Shown here piece by piece: positions 32,691-44,984 of a DNA stretch of 64,000 bases. The stretch lies in contig BSBM01000372.1 of the NCBI GenBank assembly GCA_027924585.1, forward strand, positions 8,229,001 to 8,293,000, written 5' to 3'. Both the position numbers and the translations under genes were made by a program. The notes below the pieces were generated by a model, which worked only from the letters and a program-made list of their open reading frames with translations, made no database searches and was not told the origin of the DNA. Origin of the DNA: Larix kaempferi. Its lineage: Eukaryota > Streptophyta > Pinopsida > Pinales > Pinaceae. Position 1 is the stretch's first letter. Every line of letters begins with the position of its first letter.

Positions 32691-33166
32691 TCTTTGTAAT
32701 TGAAATGCAGAAGGTAGATAGCCAAGAATCCGTTAGATTTATGTATATGCATGTAATCCCGAATATGAAAGGGTTCCTTGTGCTTGATTGCACTAAGACA
32801 AGTATCATAAGAGAAGGCTCGATTGGTTCCTCAAGGTTCCTTCATTTGACCTCCAATCATGTAAACAAGTATTTTGACTTAGTATGCATTGATACAAGTT
32901 TGTATTATAGAATTAAGATACCAATGTCCCACATATGACTGCTCAATAAAACTAGAGTGTTAACCCTTGGGGTTTCCTGTTATCAATTCCTAGCTTGCAT
33001 TTTCATGTGATTGGTTTTTTATATAGTTTCAATCATTTATGTTTTGTATTATCTACATTGGTTTTCTTCTTCAGTCTAAGCATTGTTAGCTTCTTCCATA
33101 ATAGAGCCCAGCTCATTCAGTCGACTCTATTGTCCTCCTATCAACTTCCTAGGCAACACAAATCAT

Positions 33167-33178
33167 TGGTATCATAAC
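33167..33178 (+). other. Eroded primer binding site of an old LTR element
   Basis: TGGTATCATAAC matches 10 of 12 positions of the initiator-Met PBS. It follows a possible LTR end (GGCAACACA) and precedes the gag relic at 33325. Confidence 0.4.
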
Positions 33179-33324
33179 AATATAGTCTTCTCTAGCCATG
33201 CTTCAACACTACTTGCATAGTGAGAAAAATTATGCTTGTTCAAACAAACTCCAAGACCTATCTAGTTAACTTGCCTCTTCCTTCAACTTCTAAGTATTTA
33301 TCTGTTAATAAACCTAAACTGAAG

Positions 33325-34290
33325 ATGGCAGGTGAACCAGAGGACAAAAATACTCATAGTGAAACTGAACAACTCATAGAGAAAGCACTCACTTGATAGT
33401 GAACATAATTCTATGAGCATTTCAATGAGATTCTTGCTTGACTCACTGGTTCATTTGGCTCAACCTCGGTTAGTAATAGGATGAGAACTTCCTTTGACAA
33501 GGTTATCCTTTTTAAGGTACAAATTAACTTGGACATACGGAATTTGTAAGGAAATACTGATGCAGAATCTATAGACAACTAGATACAACAATAGAGTCCT
33601 ATTTCTCTGTGAACCAACTTTTTGAGGTTGAGAAAGTCACCATTACATCTTTGAAGATGTCGAATTCTATACATTGCTGGTAGGAAAATATTTCGACTAA
33701 GTTGGAAGAAGAAGGTAAGCCGATTGACACATGGGTGAAATTTATCGAACATGTTAGCAAGGAAATTTATCCACCCAAGTACATAGAACAATAGTACAAG
33801 AAATGCCAGTAGTTAAGACAATTATAGAGTTATGCTAATGAATTATACTGAATAATTTCTCGAATTCATGTTAGGGAGGAAGAAAAATTACCTTTTATGA
33901 ATTATATCAATGGCTTACCTCCTTATATCCAACAGAAGATGGAATTTCTCGCTATTGGAACTCTTGCAGATGCATTCCATTATGATATCAAGCTTGAGGT
34001 GAAATTAAATGAAAAAGGACGGTTCTCAACCAAACCGATAGGTCAACCTTTCAGCAAGAAACCTTAGTTAATTGTTGATTCCAAAAATTCAAAATGGTCT
34101 ACTCAGAATACTTCCCATAAGCAAGATCATGGTGAGAATACTTCTAGGAAAGACAAGGGAAAACACAACAAATAACCCCCTAAAGAGAAATGGTGTGGTT
34201 ACCATAGTTCAGCTTGGCATGATGCATCTAAATGAAAAGCTTGGTGTTGGGCATGGCCCAATAAGAGGAAGTTAAGAAGGCAAGTACAGT
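33325..34290 (+). pseudogene. Old retrotransposon gag relic
   Basis: ATG at 33325 opens MAGEPEDKNTHSETEQLIEK. After several stops and one frameshift near 33590, the frame continues with a gypsy-type capsid (SYFSVNQLFEVEKVTITSL, then DTWVKFIEHVSKEIYPPKY and LPFMNYINGLPPYIQQKM). It ends with a Lys-rich tail and a knuckle-like W-C-X2-H-X4-H motif near 34190-34225. About ten stops are TAG, TAA or TGA where Gln, Trp or Cys is expected. No pol follows: element C begins about 240 bp downstream and probably split it. Confidence 0.65.
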
Positions 34291-34530
34291 TAGGCGAGGC
34301 CTGACATTGACCATTTTTGGGAGAAAGGATACTTCGCAAATCTTGGGCAGAGGGTATGGAGCGAAGTTCAATTGAGAGGAAAGGACATGTTTCCTTAATA
34401 AAGGAAAAGTACTTAGGAAAGCCAGAGTTGGTTGGCGCAATTAAGGGTTGAGTGGTGGCCTGACTGCTACAGGAATAGGAATTTAAGAATTGGAATGGTG
34501 TAAAGGACACGCCACTACAAAAGTCTGAGG

Positions 34531-35459
34531 TGTGTTGTCAGAGAAAGCAGCATAGTTAGAGGAAGTGGCGCCAAAGGGACAATGAAGTTAAAGCTTAGTG
34601 TGGAATACAGGAGAACCACGGGGGTTTTGGGGTTTTGGGTACTATGGGGGTTGGCCCATTGTTATTCTAATATGTGACCTCCAGGCACATCTATAGATAA
34701 GGTTATTTTTGTATGAGGAAGAGCTAGCTAGCTAGCTAGTGAGCTAGACAAGAGAGAAGTGGATATTCTGATTATAATAGAAGAATAGTGATCAGAGAGA
34801 GAACAGACTCTACAGCTGAGTGCGTAGAGATCTGATTATAGAGAAGAGTCTGTAGCTAAGTGTACAGACTGGAATTATTACCCTTCCAAGCTAATAAAAG
34901 AACAGTTCACGTGGACGTATCTCCCGCTTGGGAGTGAACCACGTAAATCAATGTGTTTATGTATATGATTTTATGATGTGCTTATGTATACGAATTTATG
35001 GTGTGTTTATGTATTTTCTTTCATATGTATGTGAATGGTAATTGTATGTTGATTTAATGGAATACATGTGTATTAATGTTATGGATGAACACTTATAATG
35101 ATAAATGCATAGCTAACTGGTGAATACAATAGAGATTCAGCGTAGTTTTGTATACTATTGATTAGCTGCGAAGTGTGGAGTCATATGTTCATTGTATTTT
35201 GTTAATCGATGTTAAATAGGGATTTTAGAGAGGTTGTTGACCACATCTGCACATCGCCACGGTTACAGAAGCTTGATTCTGTAACCCCCCACATTCGCTT
35301 CGGGTGAGACTTCAACCTGTTTACAGTGTGATGCCGAAAGGGCCAGTGAAAGGGGTTCTATTGTTGTTGCATTAACTTCGCCAAACCCGAGTCTTCCCAA
35401 AGATAGCCCAACAAATGGTTTCATTTCCGAATTTGGACTGACATTCCGGCGATATGTCA
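34531..35459 (+). repeat. Probable 5' LTR of element C
   Basis: It starts TGTGTTGTC, as element A's LTR starts TGTGTTGG. A TATA-like CTATAGATAAG lies at about 34692, a GA-rich stretch at 34745-34860, and the GGGTGAGACTTCA word at about 35302. The end is set near GATATGTCA by comparison with element A. No canonical initiator-Met PBS follows, so the end is approximate. Confidence 0.45.
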
Positions 35460-35569
35460 TGTTGATGTGGAATCCGGAGAAGAGTGAAATATAGAATTTG
35501 GTGAGTCAGATAGAACATTAGTTTGCGAAGAAATAAAAAAGACATCCTCGGCTTACTACAGAATAGTGG

Positions 35570-35959
35570 CTACAGAGATACATATTTACTGAGTTTCATG
35601 AAGTTTTCTTCGCATCTTTTGATAACAAGTTACATGAGTGGATATATAGGGTAGCAGAAAGAAAGAACTGTTTTTAGGGTGGAGAACCTACATTTTGGAA
35701 TCCAGAGTTGATTCAGAGGCTTAAAGGGATTAATAACCATATTTCTAGAGCATTAGACTTTTGGTTGGATAGCTTGTTGGAAGGCTACATTACAGAGTTT
35801 GTTGTGGACACTTTGAAGTCCTACAGTGCAGCTGAAAGATACTTTTTCAATGGATTTAGAGGTAAGTACTTGAAAAACCTGAGTTTATGCATCAAAATGC
35901 TATTACGTGAAAAGGGTGTGTTAAGATTGCATTCAGATTCCTTGGATTTGAGTTTGTAA
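35570..35959 (+). pseudogene. Element C pre-gag ORF
   Basis: A protein-like frame of about 130 codons precedes gag. Segments include FTEFHEVFFASFDNKLHEWI, GGEPTFWNPELIQRLKGI and ALDFWLDSLLEGYITEFVV, then AAERYFFNGFRGKYL, ending HSDSLDLSL. It has one TAG near 35675. Its stop codon (35957-35959) overlaps the gag ATG (35959) by one base as TAATG. I do not recognise a family. Extra ORFs before gag are known in Ogre-type plant gypsy elements, but I cannot claim homology. Confidence 0.5.
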
Positions 35960-37450
35960 TGGTAAAAAAGACAGATAGTGACACAGACAAAGACACTGGC
36001 ATTCTGCGTAGTGGAAAGAGATATAAACTTAGCACTAGAAATAGGTCTCATGAAGTTGAACCTCGCACATTCCTATAAATTGAGTTAGAGAGTGATAGAA
36101 ACTCATCTCAAGCTGAGTCTGATAGTAAAACGGAACCTAGACATATTGACTATCATCCTATCACTCCGCAGAAACCTATAGTTGTTGAAAGAAATATTAC
36201 TAGTTCGCAAAACACTAGTAGCAGTAATACTGTAGGAACAAATACAAAGAATCAACCGAGTGGTGGTATACCTCCACCATTTCACTCCACAGGTAGTACT
36301 GTAGTGTTTCAGAACCCTACACCTCCTAGAAGAAGGATGGAAGATGATATAAAGCTACTTGTTTTTAAAGGAACCGGTCTAGAAGATCCAGAGCAACATT
36401 GGTTTCTCTGTGATGATGTCTGGAACGTTAAACAAGTACAAGACAATGATATAAAGTGAGCCCAACTATTCATTACATTTAGAGATAGAGCTTTAACATG
36501 GTTCATGAAATATTCTGTTGGACATAACAGAACACTAGCTAATATCAGAGCTGCATTGACTAGAGAATTTAAGAAGCCTAAATTAGAGTCTCATTGCATT
36601 ACAGAGTTGAAAGAGATAAAACAGAAACCTAATGAGACTATGTGGGAATTTGATCAGAAGTTCAAAGCCTTGTTGGATCAAGTTAGATTTGGCATTGCAC
36701 CGCAATAGCACCAAGAGTGTTTTATAGTTGCGTTTTTGCCCCACATTAGATTACCATTGATGTAACAGAAGGTTGTTTCACAAACAAAAGCATTGGAAAT
36801 TGTGATGAATCTAGAAGCTTCACCTGTAGGAGAAACTAGCGCAGGTATGGTACAAATACAGACACAACTGGAAAACCTAAAATTACAGCTACAAGATATA
36901 CAAAAAGGAAAATAAGTAAGAGAAGAGGTTTGGTGTACTAAATGTAAAGGAGAAGGACATTCAAAGGAACATTGCCCTATATTCAGAGATTACCTCGCCA
37001 GTGGGGCACCAAACCCATTAAATCAACCTCAAGGACCATGGTGCGATATTTGTCGATGTAGAGGACATCGACCAGAGGGATGTTACCTACTCCAGAAGTA
37101 TGTACAGACACCAAAGAACCTATACTACACATTTTGTAAGTCATTTGGCCATGATGACACCAATTGTAGATCATACGACCTCATGATAGAAAGAAAGCAT
37201 GATGTCTACAAAGTCCAAGGAGAAATACAAAACAACAATGATAATGCACAGTATGATTAGGGTACATACAGATGTGGTGGATTTAGAGGAAGAGGACGTA
37301 ATACTGGCCCAGGACAAGGTAGAGGTCAGATTGTCTGTTATAACTGTGGTCAACTTAGACATTTGGCAAGATATTGCCAGAACCCTTGCACTACTTGTGA
37401 GTATTGTAAATCTTATGACCATATCATTGAAGCATGTCTCATTTTGCTAG
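35959..37450 (+). pseudogene. Element C gag with five CCHC zinc knuckles
   Basis: The start MVKKTDSDTDKDTGILRSG is followed by a polar linker. The capsid domain starts about 36340 (LLVFKGTGLEDPEQHWFL) and includes AQLFITFRDRALTWFMKY and LKEIKQKPNETMWEFDQKF. Knuckles: WCTKCKGEGHSKEHC (36931), WCDICRCRGHRPEGC (37040), Y-X2-CKSFGHDDTNC with the first Cys lost (37120), CYNCGQLRHLARYC (37338) and CEYCKSYDHIIEAC (37396). A Gly/Arg-rich patch lies between the third and fourth. Stops include TGA near 36456 and TAGs near 36706, 36763 and 37258. Confidence 0.75.
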
Positions 37451-38400
37451 GAAAATGCAAGAAAAAAGACCAGAAGGACAAAACCAGAATATTAAGATGA
37501 TCGCAGCAGAGAGAAGGAATGAAGATCGCAACATACTTGTTGTGACGCGAAGTGGAGCTTCGACAGGAGATGATAGGACAAATGAAGCTTCGACTTATGA
37601 TGATCACATAAACAGACCAAATCCTATTGATGGACCTTGGGTAAGGAAAGTAGTTGGAAATATATATGCATTCAAACCTAACAGAGAAAAAGAAGTATTC
37701 ATGGAAGCAAGAAAATAATTTCAGGACTTGGGAGCTTCGACTACAAGGATCCCTTTGCGAATCGATCAGACACATGTACTAGGTATGCCATTCTTGTATG
37801 ATGGGTCGCGAGCTTCGCCAGAACAGACAAGTTTCGTAAAATAGTTTCTACAGAGTTGCATGAAGATGCTAAGGCATGAGCATGCCTTAGGGGAATTACA
37901 GAATGTAATGGGATATTATGAGCAATGTAGTACAGTAAATGACGCACATAGAGCACTCAATCACATTAAGAACCATAAAAGGACAAGAAGAGAAATGAGG
38001 TTAAGCGTGCAGATTGGAGATTTTGAAATGAACTAGGTCATTCTCGATATGGGTTCAGAGTTGAACGTGCTAACAAAAAAACATGGGAGCACATGGGGAA
38101 ACCAAAGCTATCTTGGTCTCCTATACAGTTGAGATTAGCTAACCAGCACAAGGTTATACCTTTTGGGAGGATATCAAGTGTTCCTGTTGACATTGATGGA
38201 GTGTGAAGTAAAGCATACTTTGAAGTGATTTAGAGCATAGACAACAGTAATACTTATCCTGCACTAATAGGGATTGACTGGGAAATTGATAACCTCGCAA
38301 TTACCAACTTGAAGAAAAAACAAATGATATTCTGAAGGATGGGATATCAGGGTTATTGCACCCCTGGATCCTTCACAAGGAACGAGGTATGTTGAGCCAA
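37451..38400 (+). pseudogene. Element C protease region
   Basis: A spacer with TRSGASTGDD and NPIDGPWVRKVVGNIYAF leads to the protease active site VILDMGSELNVLTKK (about 38038-38080), a D-M-G-S variant like element A's D-L-G-S. It continues with PKLSWSPIQLRLANQHKVIPFGR and PALIGIDWE. There are stops at several points and a frameshift close to 38080. Confidence 0.6.
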
Positions 38401-38409
38401 TAAGAGATT

Positions 38410-39160
38410 AATACAAAGCTAAAGAACTAGATAAGATCTACAAGATGAAATTTAATCAAGAAGATTACATGAATCGTACAGAAGATGGAACGTTGAGCTG
38501 GAGATGTGACAGTTCCTGTGTATCAGAGTCGGACACAGAACTGGAGAACTGGCATAGTAGAATGCATGAAGTATCAGCTAGACGATGTGCGACGATGACA
38601 AAGCCACTTCGTTGGATTGGATAAATCCATTATTTCATGAATATCTAGCTTCAGTTTCATAAGAGAATATGCTATCAGCTCTAGATATAGCATTGCGAGC
38701 TACACCTGCTAGGTGGTGGGATACACACAAGGACAAGCTGAGCACATGGGAAGAATGTAAGCACTTAATGAAAGTTAGATTTGTTGAAAAAACTAAGAAT
38801 GTATAAGCAAAGTACAATGGACAGACTGATCCTAGAGATCATATAGAATCTTGCTTGAAAGCATGGGGGCATATACCAAAGACAAAGTGGGTCCATATGT
38901 TTGTGCAGACATTGGATCCAATAGCAAAGAACTGGTATATAGAAACAGAACTTTGACATGGTACAACAGATTGGCACATGATGATAAAGAGATTTCAGCT
39001 AACTTTTAGTTTTGAGGATGATTGTCCGAGCATTAATGAGGCTCTGCGGATCATTAAAAAGAAGATATTTGATGATGTATCGTTTCCTATGTATAGTCAA
39101 CCAAATTGGGAAATACAGTTGGAACATGCCCTTGAAAGATATAATTTTACAATGGATTAA
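38410..39160 (+). pseudogene. Element C second capsid-like block between protease and RT
   Basis: Encodes SALDIALRATPARWWDTHKD, then ECKHLMKVRF. After one TAG it continues KYNGQTDPRDHIESCLKAWG, WVHMFVQTLDPIAKNWYIE and FQLTFSFEDDCPSINEALRI. This aligns segment by segment with 2290-2830 of element A and resembles gypsy capsid domains. Confidence 0.6.
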
Positions 39161-39184
39161 GATGAAAATGAAGACCCTCGCGAT

Positions 39185-40167
39185 GTGAATATACCAAAAT
39201 CTGAAGGAAAACGTGATGTACAAGGACCTGATTTAGAAATTCCAGATATGAGTAACCCCATTAAGACTAAAAATATGAATATTAGCACGGATGAAAAACC
39301 AAATTTCACCTCTATTGGAGATTACTGGGATGAAGAAACAGTGGGACATATCACAAACCTACTGCATGAATATCAAGACTTGTTTCCTACCAAGTTTTCT
39401 GAAATGAAAGGAATTTTAGGTGAATTTGAAGTTATGAAAATACTTCTCAAGCATGATGTGAAGCCCATCAAACAAAGACCTTACAGATTGAACCCCAGAT
39501 ATAAAGAAAGAGTGAAAGCATAAATTGATAAGATGTTGGAGGCAGGGATAATTGAACCAGTAGAAGATTCATAATGGATAAGTCCCATGGTGATTCAAGA
39601 TAAGAAAGCTAAAGGAGAAATCAGAATTTGTGTGGATCTCAGAAAATTGAATGATACATCTGTGCATGACCCATTTCCGACTCCATTCACAGATGAAGTA
39701 CTAGATAATTTAGGTGGAGAGGAGGCATACTCTTTCACTGATGGATTTTCTTGCCACCAACAGATCAGAATTGTTGTGGAAGATAGACATAAGACTACAT
39801 TTTCTACTGAATGGGGATAATTTCAATACATTGTTATGCCTTTTGGGTTGAAGAACACACCTGTTATCATTTCAAGGGTGGTTGTAGCTGCGTTTAAAGA
39901 TTATATTCAAAAATTTCTGGAGTTTTACTTCGATGAATGGACAGTATTTGGCCTTTTGAAGGACCATCATGTGAACTTAAGGATGATGTTAGCAAAGCGT
40001 AGACAGTATCATATTTCCCTGAACTTAAAGAAGTGTGTCTTTTATGTTCCTTATGGAATTTTGTTAGGACACATAGTATGCAAACAAGGATTGATGGTTG
40101 ATCCAGCGAACATAGATATCATAGTAAATATCCACCACCTAATTCAGTTAAGTAGATATGCACTTCA
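39185..40167 (+). pseudogene. Element C reverse transcriptase
   Basis: Motifs: YQDLFPTKFSEMKGI (39370), RICVDLRKLND (about 39625), SFTDGFSCHQQIRI (39735), VMPFGLKNTPVIISR (39832). The catalytic box reads YFDE in EFYFDEWTVFGL (about 39920), so the second Asp is replaced by Glu. Stops at about 39520, 39571 and 39818. A frameshift near 40140-40170 leads into the GRPGYYRKF connection. Confidence 0.75.
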
Positions 40168-40812
40168 TTGGGACGCCCAGGATATTATAGAAAATTCATT
40201 AAGGGATATGCACAGATAACTGTGCCTATGGAGAAACTATTGAAAAAAGAAGCGAAGTATGAGTGGACTGAAGATTTCCAAAGAGGATTGGATACACTGA
40301 AAGATAAGATGATCACAACACCTATTCTAGTCTTTCCTAACTGGAATGAGTCATTTCATGTATATGTAGATGCTTCATCTATAGCACTTGGAATTGTACT
40401 AGCACAACCTGGTGATGGAGGCATCAACCATCCAATTGCATTTTCTAGTATAAATCTATCTTCAGGAGAAAAGAATTACACCACAACAGAGAGAGAAGGC
40501 TTAGCTATGGTATACGCATTGTAGAAATGCAGGCATTATTTGCTAGGTTCGCACTTTTGCATGTTCACTAACCATTCAACTTTAAATTACTTGGTCAATA
40601 AGCCATTGTTAGGGGGAATAATATGTAGATGGCTTCTACGTTTTTAGGAATATGATTTTGATATCATAGTGAAGCCAGGAAGATTGAACGCAGGACCTAA
40701 CCATGTCTCAAGGATTGAGTCAGGAGATGAACCTAGTAATTTGGAGGATAATCTACCATATGCACAGTTGTTTTCTATTCACAAAGAAGATTATTACTTC
40801 AGGGACATTGTA
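40168..40812 (+). pseudogene. Element C RNase H
   Basis: Reads GYAQITVPMEKLLKKEAKYE, PILVFPNWNESFHVYVDASS with the catalytic Asp kept, HPIAFSSINLSSGEKNYTTT and EREGLAMVYAL. A TAG follows, then the FTNHSTLNYLV tether-like segment. Broken by TAGs at 40522 and about 40645. Confidence 0.7.
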
Positions 40813-42064
40813 TAATTTATAACCACAGGGCTAGCACCTATAGAATTCACTATGAAGCAGAAGAAACAGTTAGTGGTACGATCAACTAATTTTACCTTGA
40901 TTGCAAGACACTTATATAAATTGGGACCAGATGAAATTTTGCGTAGGTTTGTACTAGAGCATGAGAGACCTATCATACTTGTTGAAGCACAGTCAGGAGT
41001 ATCTGGAGGACAATATGTAGGGAAATACATTGCGCAGAATATTTTGCAAGCAGGACTGTGGTGTAATACTATACATAAAGATTCAAACGAGCATTGCAGT
41101 AGTTGCGATGTATGCCAGAGAACAGGAAATCCATCTCGTAGAGATGAGATTCCATTGATGCCACAATTGACTTTACAATGATTTGATAAATGGGATATTG
41201 ACTTTGTGGGACCTATTACCCCACCAGGGAAGAGAACTGGCTCGAGATACATCATTAGAGCTATAGATTATCTCACCAGATGGATAGAAGCAAAACCAAT
41301 GAAGGACTGTAGCACAGCTGTAGCAACGCAATTCATCTTTGAGAACATATTGACAAGGTTTGGATGTCCAATGATTCTGATGAGTGATCAGGGAACTCAC
41401 ATCCTGAACATAACCATTCAAGCCCTGATAGAAGAATTTCAAATATATCATCAGAAGAGTACACCATATCATCCACAAGCTAGCAGCATTGTGGATGCCT
41501 TTAATAAAGTATTGGAGATGCATTGACCAAGGTATGCAATACAAAAAGAGATGATTGGGACATCAGAATACCAACAGTATTATCGGCATATAGAACAACT
41601 TGTAAAAATTTGACAGGTCATACACTTTTCAAGTTAGCATATGGACAGGAAGCTGTCATGCCCATGGAATACATTGTACCAAGCTTGAGAATTGTAGCAT
41701 TCACAAACATGGTGGATGTTGAAATGATGGATGAAAGACTATTACAGTTGATTGGATTGGAGGAAGACCACTTCATCGCAGGATTTCACCAAGTGCAGAA
41801 AGCTAGCAAAAAGGTTTGGCATATAGACACATCAAGCACAAGTTCTTCCAGGTAGGATACCTTGTTCTCCTCTATGATAACAAATTTTTGAAATTTCCTG
41901 GAAAAGTTAGAATGCATTGGTTAGGGAAATACACTGTTAAACATGTTATTATTGGTGGCGCAGTGCAGTTAGCCACATTACTTGGAAAAAAATTACAAGG
42001 ACTTTTCAATGGGAGTAGGTTAAAGCCTTACAAGGATGGCCCTACTCCTACAACCAGAAATTAA
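40813..42064 (+). pseudogene. Element C integrase and pol C-terminus
   Basis: Zinc-domain half HERPIILVEAQSG.....QYVG has lost one His; CDVCQRTG (41106) retains both Cys. DDE core: WDIDFVGPITPPGKRTG (41190), LMSDQGTHI (41380), and a third acidic position in SSIVDAFNKVLE (about 41485), where Asp replaces Glu. A frameshift occurs at about 41520. It ends LFNGSRLKPYKDG at TAA 42062-42064. The C-terminal module reads MHWLGKYTV. Confidence 0.75.
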
Positions 42065-42511
42065 ACAACGCAATAGTGTTTAAGTGTTAAGCGCAGTTGA
42101 AATTGGACACTAAACAAAGAGCAGAGTCTACACACAACAATTTTTCCATAATGTGAAGTTCACTTATCTGAATATGTGTTGCAAAGCACACATAGCAAGT
42201 CAAGTTGTGAAGTAAAGAAGGGGATAGTCTTATGAAGTTCCATCAAGAGAAGGGAAATGTGAAGTGAGCTTAGCCACTCACCTAACCTTCGGCGAATCTA
42301 GAGAAAACTAGTCGTTACAGTTTTTGTTTGGAAACTAGTTGTTATATAGTATTTTCGGGAAATCATCTCTTTCCTCTTTTAAGTCTTACTTGTTCATTGA
42401 AGACACATTTAATGCAAGGCAAGAACACGATCCAAGCTAGATTTGGACAACATACCTAGCATTTAATGTTAACTTAGTCATTTTTTGGCGCATCTCAGTT
42501 CGGGTTATGGC

Positions 42512-42519
42512 TATATATA
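42512..42519 (+). promoter_or_regulatory. Putative TATA box for ORF2 of element C
   Basis: TATATATA (in GGCTATATATAGCATAG) lies 108 bp before the ORF2 ATG, matching the placement of TATAAATA in element A. Confidence 0.4.
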
Positions 42520-42619
42520 GCATAGAAGCGCACAATTACATGTTTTACTGTGATTGTTATTTTTACCCTGAGTAAATTCTGAGCTCTTACCAATGTAGAA
42601 CAGAGCATTCCAATAGTAC

Positions 42620-43176
42620 ATGTCTGAGCAAGAAGAACTACAAGAAGTATTAAAGAAATTCCAACAGTCCGGTCTAGAAGCAGTTATGAAAACACCTGTG
42701 AAGACAGAAACTCAAGAGAAGGGTGGGTCCTCTAGGACCTCACCTTGGCACACACAGGAGTCTAAACAGAAGGATAAGAGTAAAGAAAAAGAACCACAGA
42801 ATCCCTAGGCTACAAAAACACCACGAGAGCACCCAGCAGAGAAACTTCATGAGAGGCCGATTCTGTTGATAACTGAGTACATTCCGCCATGAAAAGATGA
42901 TGCACCGGCGGTAATGTTGAAGAAGAACCCATAGTATGAGATCTCTATGCCTCCAATGTAAAGCCATGTTTGGGAACAAGACAACTTACTAGGAAATATC
43001 CTGGATGTTAAGTTCGCAGACTATAATCTATTGAATGTGAACAAGTATCTGCAGTTCTAGCTAGACCGATATATCTGCAGAAATTTCGATGAAGCCACTA
43101 AGCAGACGACCATACAAGCATAGGATTGGATTGAACCATTACAGTATTTAGGACAGATGAACCTCTTGAGATTTCT
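42620..43176 (+). pseudogene. Element C ORF2, truncated by element D
   Basis: ATG at 42620 opens MSEQEELQEVLKKFQQSGLE, then a Lys/Ser/Thr-rich polar stretch with TAG at 42806-42808. It continues with ITEYIPP, matching GYIPP of element A's ORF2, and later LLRFLV before the break at 43177. Function unknown. Confidence 0.55.
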
Positions 43177-43213
43177 TGTCACGTCCCCACACCTCCAAGG
43201 TATCCTTCAGAGG
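43177..43213 (-). repeat. Left 37 bp of element D LTR
   Basis: TGTCACGTCCCCACACC on the + strand is the reverse complement of an LTR end GGGGACGTGACA, matching the GGGGACGTTACA end of element E's LTR. It continues at 61498 after removal of element E and one target duplication. Confidence 0.65.
43209..43213. repeat. Target-site duplication of element E (AGAGG)
   Basis: AGAGG precedes the 5' LTR and is repeated at 61493-61497 after the 3' LTR. Confidence 0.93.
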
Positions 43214-44832
43214 TGTAATGTCCCCATTTTGACCCCCTTTGTATTAAATCGTAAATGATGTAAATATTGTAATTTAATCATGGTGAGGAGCTCAAAGCCA
43301 AGGCCCCACCATTGATTTAGCGTTTTATGTATCGGCAATTAAATAAATAGATGCCTATGGTTCTTGTGATAGATAGGCACAATGTAAATAAGACATCATG
43401 TAAATATGAATTTTAATGAAAATACCCACAACTAGCTATGCAATGCAACAAAGAGATGGGGCATGATTCTACAAGGAATAGGGAGGGAAATTATTCAAAC
43501 CCTTGAGCCAATGGTGTTAATCCATGTGTTAATGAGAAAACCCATAAACCTTCAACTACCCATTTTGGGTTATGGACCCAATCATTTAATTCTTCTAGAA
43601 ATTGGTTGGGGTACTTAATGCCTTGGGAATGAAGAGGTATGGCAGCCAATTTCGTGCATGGGCAAGCCATCAACCTGGGAATTCATGTTTTTGCTTTTTG
43701 GGCAAGAAAACACCCACGAAATGGTGCCCAAATCCATTCGAAACATATAGTTTTTCCTCTCTCACGCAATCTGAACTACTGGGTCTCTCCCCATCATGTT
43801 TTTCACCATTTTTCCTGCATTTTCCATGCCTGGGAGTCGTTTTTGCATTATACAGCAGCTGGGAGAGAAGGGGCCATGATTTGGGACTGTGATGGAGGTC
43901 ATTTTTGCCCCAAAATTCCCATGGACATTTTTATGAAAATGATTTCTGCTCTCCAGGGTTGTTCCCCATTTGCCATTTCGTTTTTGGGCTTCCCACATTT
44001 TTCTGAATTGGTAGAAACCCCCTTTTGGGCATTCCATTGTAAAAACGTTTTTCCTCATGCCCAGCAATTGTGGTTTTGCTGTTATGTGCATCCATGTTTT
44101 GGTTTGAACCTGTGAGCAAAAGATTTGGAGTGGTAGTGGACAGAATTGGCTTGATAAACCTAGTGGGGGAGACATCCTCTCAAGAAGATCAAGAGGGCTT
44201 TGGCTACTCTTCTATGCACACCCTGAGAGCACTAGATGGGGAAGGTATGGCTTGAGGGACTATACAGCAGTGAAAAGAATACTTCCTTGTGTTGGGTGTG
44301 TAGGTATTGTGAGTGCCAAGCTAGATAGATTTTGTAAGGTTATCCCTGGCTCTGTGCTTGAGCTCACTAGCTTAGCAATTCTTCCTTTCCATTTCCTAGC
44401 ATCCTGATAAACCCAATTGTAGATTGGCTTGGATCATCTTGGTGTATGCTTGGCTATGTGTGAGTTTGTTTTTCCCTAATTCCTTGTAGAGATCATGCCC
44501 ATCTCGGGGGTGGCAGTTGCATCAAGAGATTGATAAGCACAACTGGCCTATGGTTGGGTGGAACGTTGCAGATGCATAGCTGGTTGCTTGGGACTACTTT
44601 GTTAAGATAAGTATTCTCTTGTGTTAACTTTGCAATTATTATTTGATGAATATCTTGGATATATGATGGATGTGTTATTGATATTATTTCCGCTGTGTCT
44701 TTCTTATAATTATACATCCCATATGTCTTTTATATTATGTGAATGCTTATTTAGTAAGTTCATGGGGCTAGTTGCCCAGTTTAGTATCACGATCCTCTCT
44801 ATCATGCTGGTATGATAGGAGGGGACGTTACA
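43214..44832 (+). repeat. Element E 5' LTR
   Basis: Begins TGTAATGTCCCCATTTTG and ends GGGGACGTTACA. 1619 bp, long for the family. The 3' copy begins TGCAATGTCCCC. No convincing TATA box picked out by eye. Confidence 0.95.
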
Positions 44833-44835
44833 TTT

Positions 44836-44846
44836 TGGTATCAGAG
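44836..44846 (+). other. Element E primer binding site
   Basis: TGGTATCAGAG, three bases inside the 5' LTR, matches the initiator-Met tRNA PBS; the next base is T instead of C. Confidence 0.85.
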
Positions 44847-44984
44847 TTGTTGGTTGCAGCATTGGGCCTTTATGGGGCTACCTATCATAGGTGCAGAGGT
44901 AAGTATGATTCCTGCTCAGCATTGATAGTTAAGAAAAATTTCAAAATTTTTCAATTTCAAAATTTTTCTAAGTTTCTATAAGTT

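Larger units (their letters stand above)
34531..43176 (+). mobile_element. Element C: decayed Ty3/gypsy retrotransposon related to element A, 3' part displaced
   Basis: Probable 5' LTR, pre-gag ORF, gag with five zinc knuckles, protease, second capsid-like block, RT, RNase H, integrase and the start of ORF2. Coding order and motifs match element A throughout, at clearly diverged amino-acid level. At 43177 ORF2 is cut by the LTR of element D; the rest of C, including its 3' LTR, must lie beyond the window. Confidence 0.8.

Noticed and set aside
43602-44255. Open frames of 96-158 codons inside the element E LTRs (also at 60259-60914 in the other copy)
   Set aside because: Present in both LTR copies with frame-independent differences, on both strands, and without recognisable domains; LTRs are noncoding.
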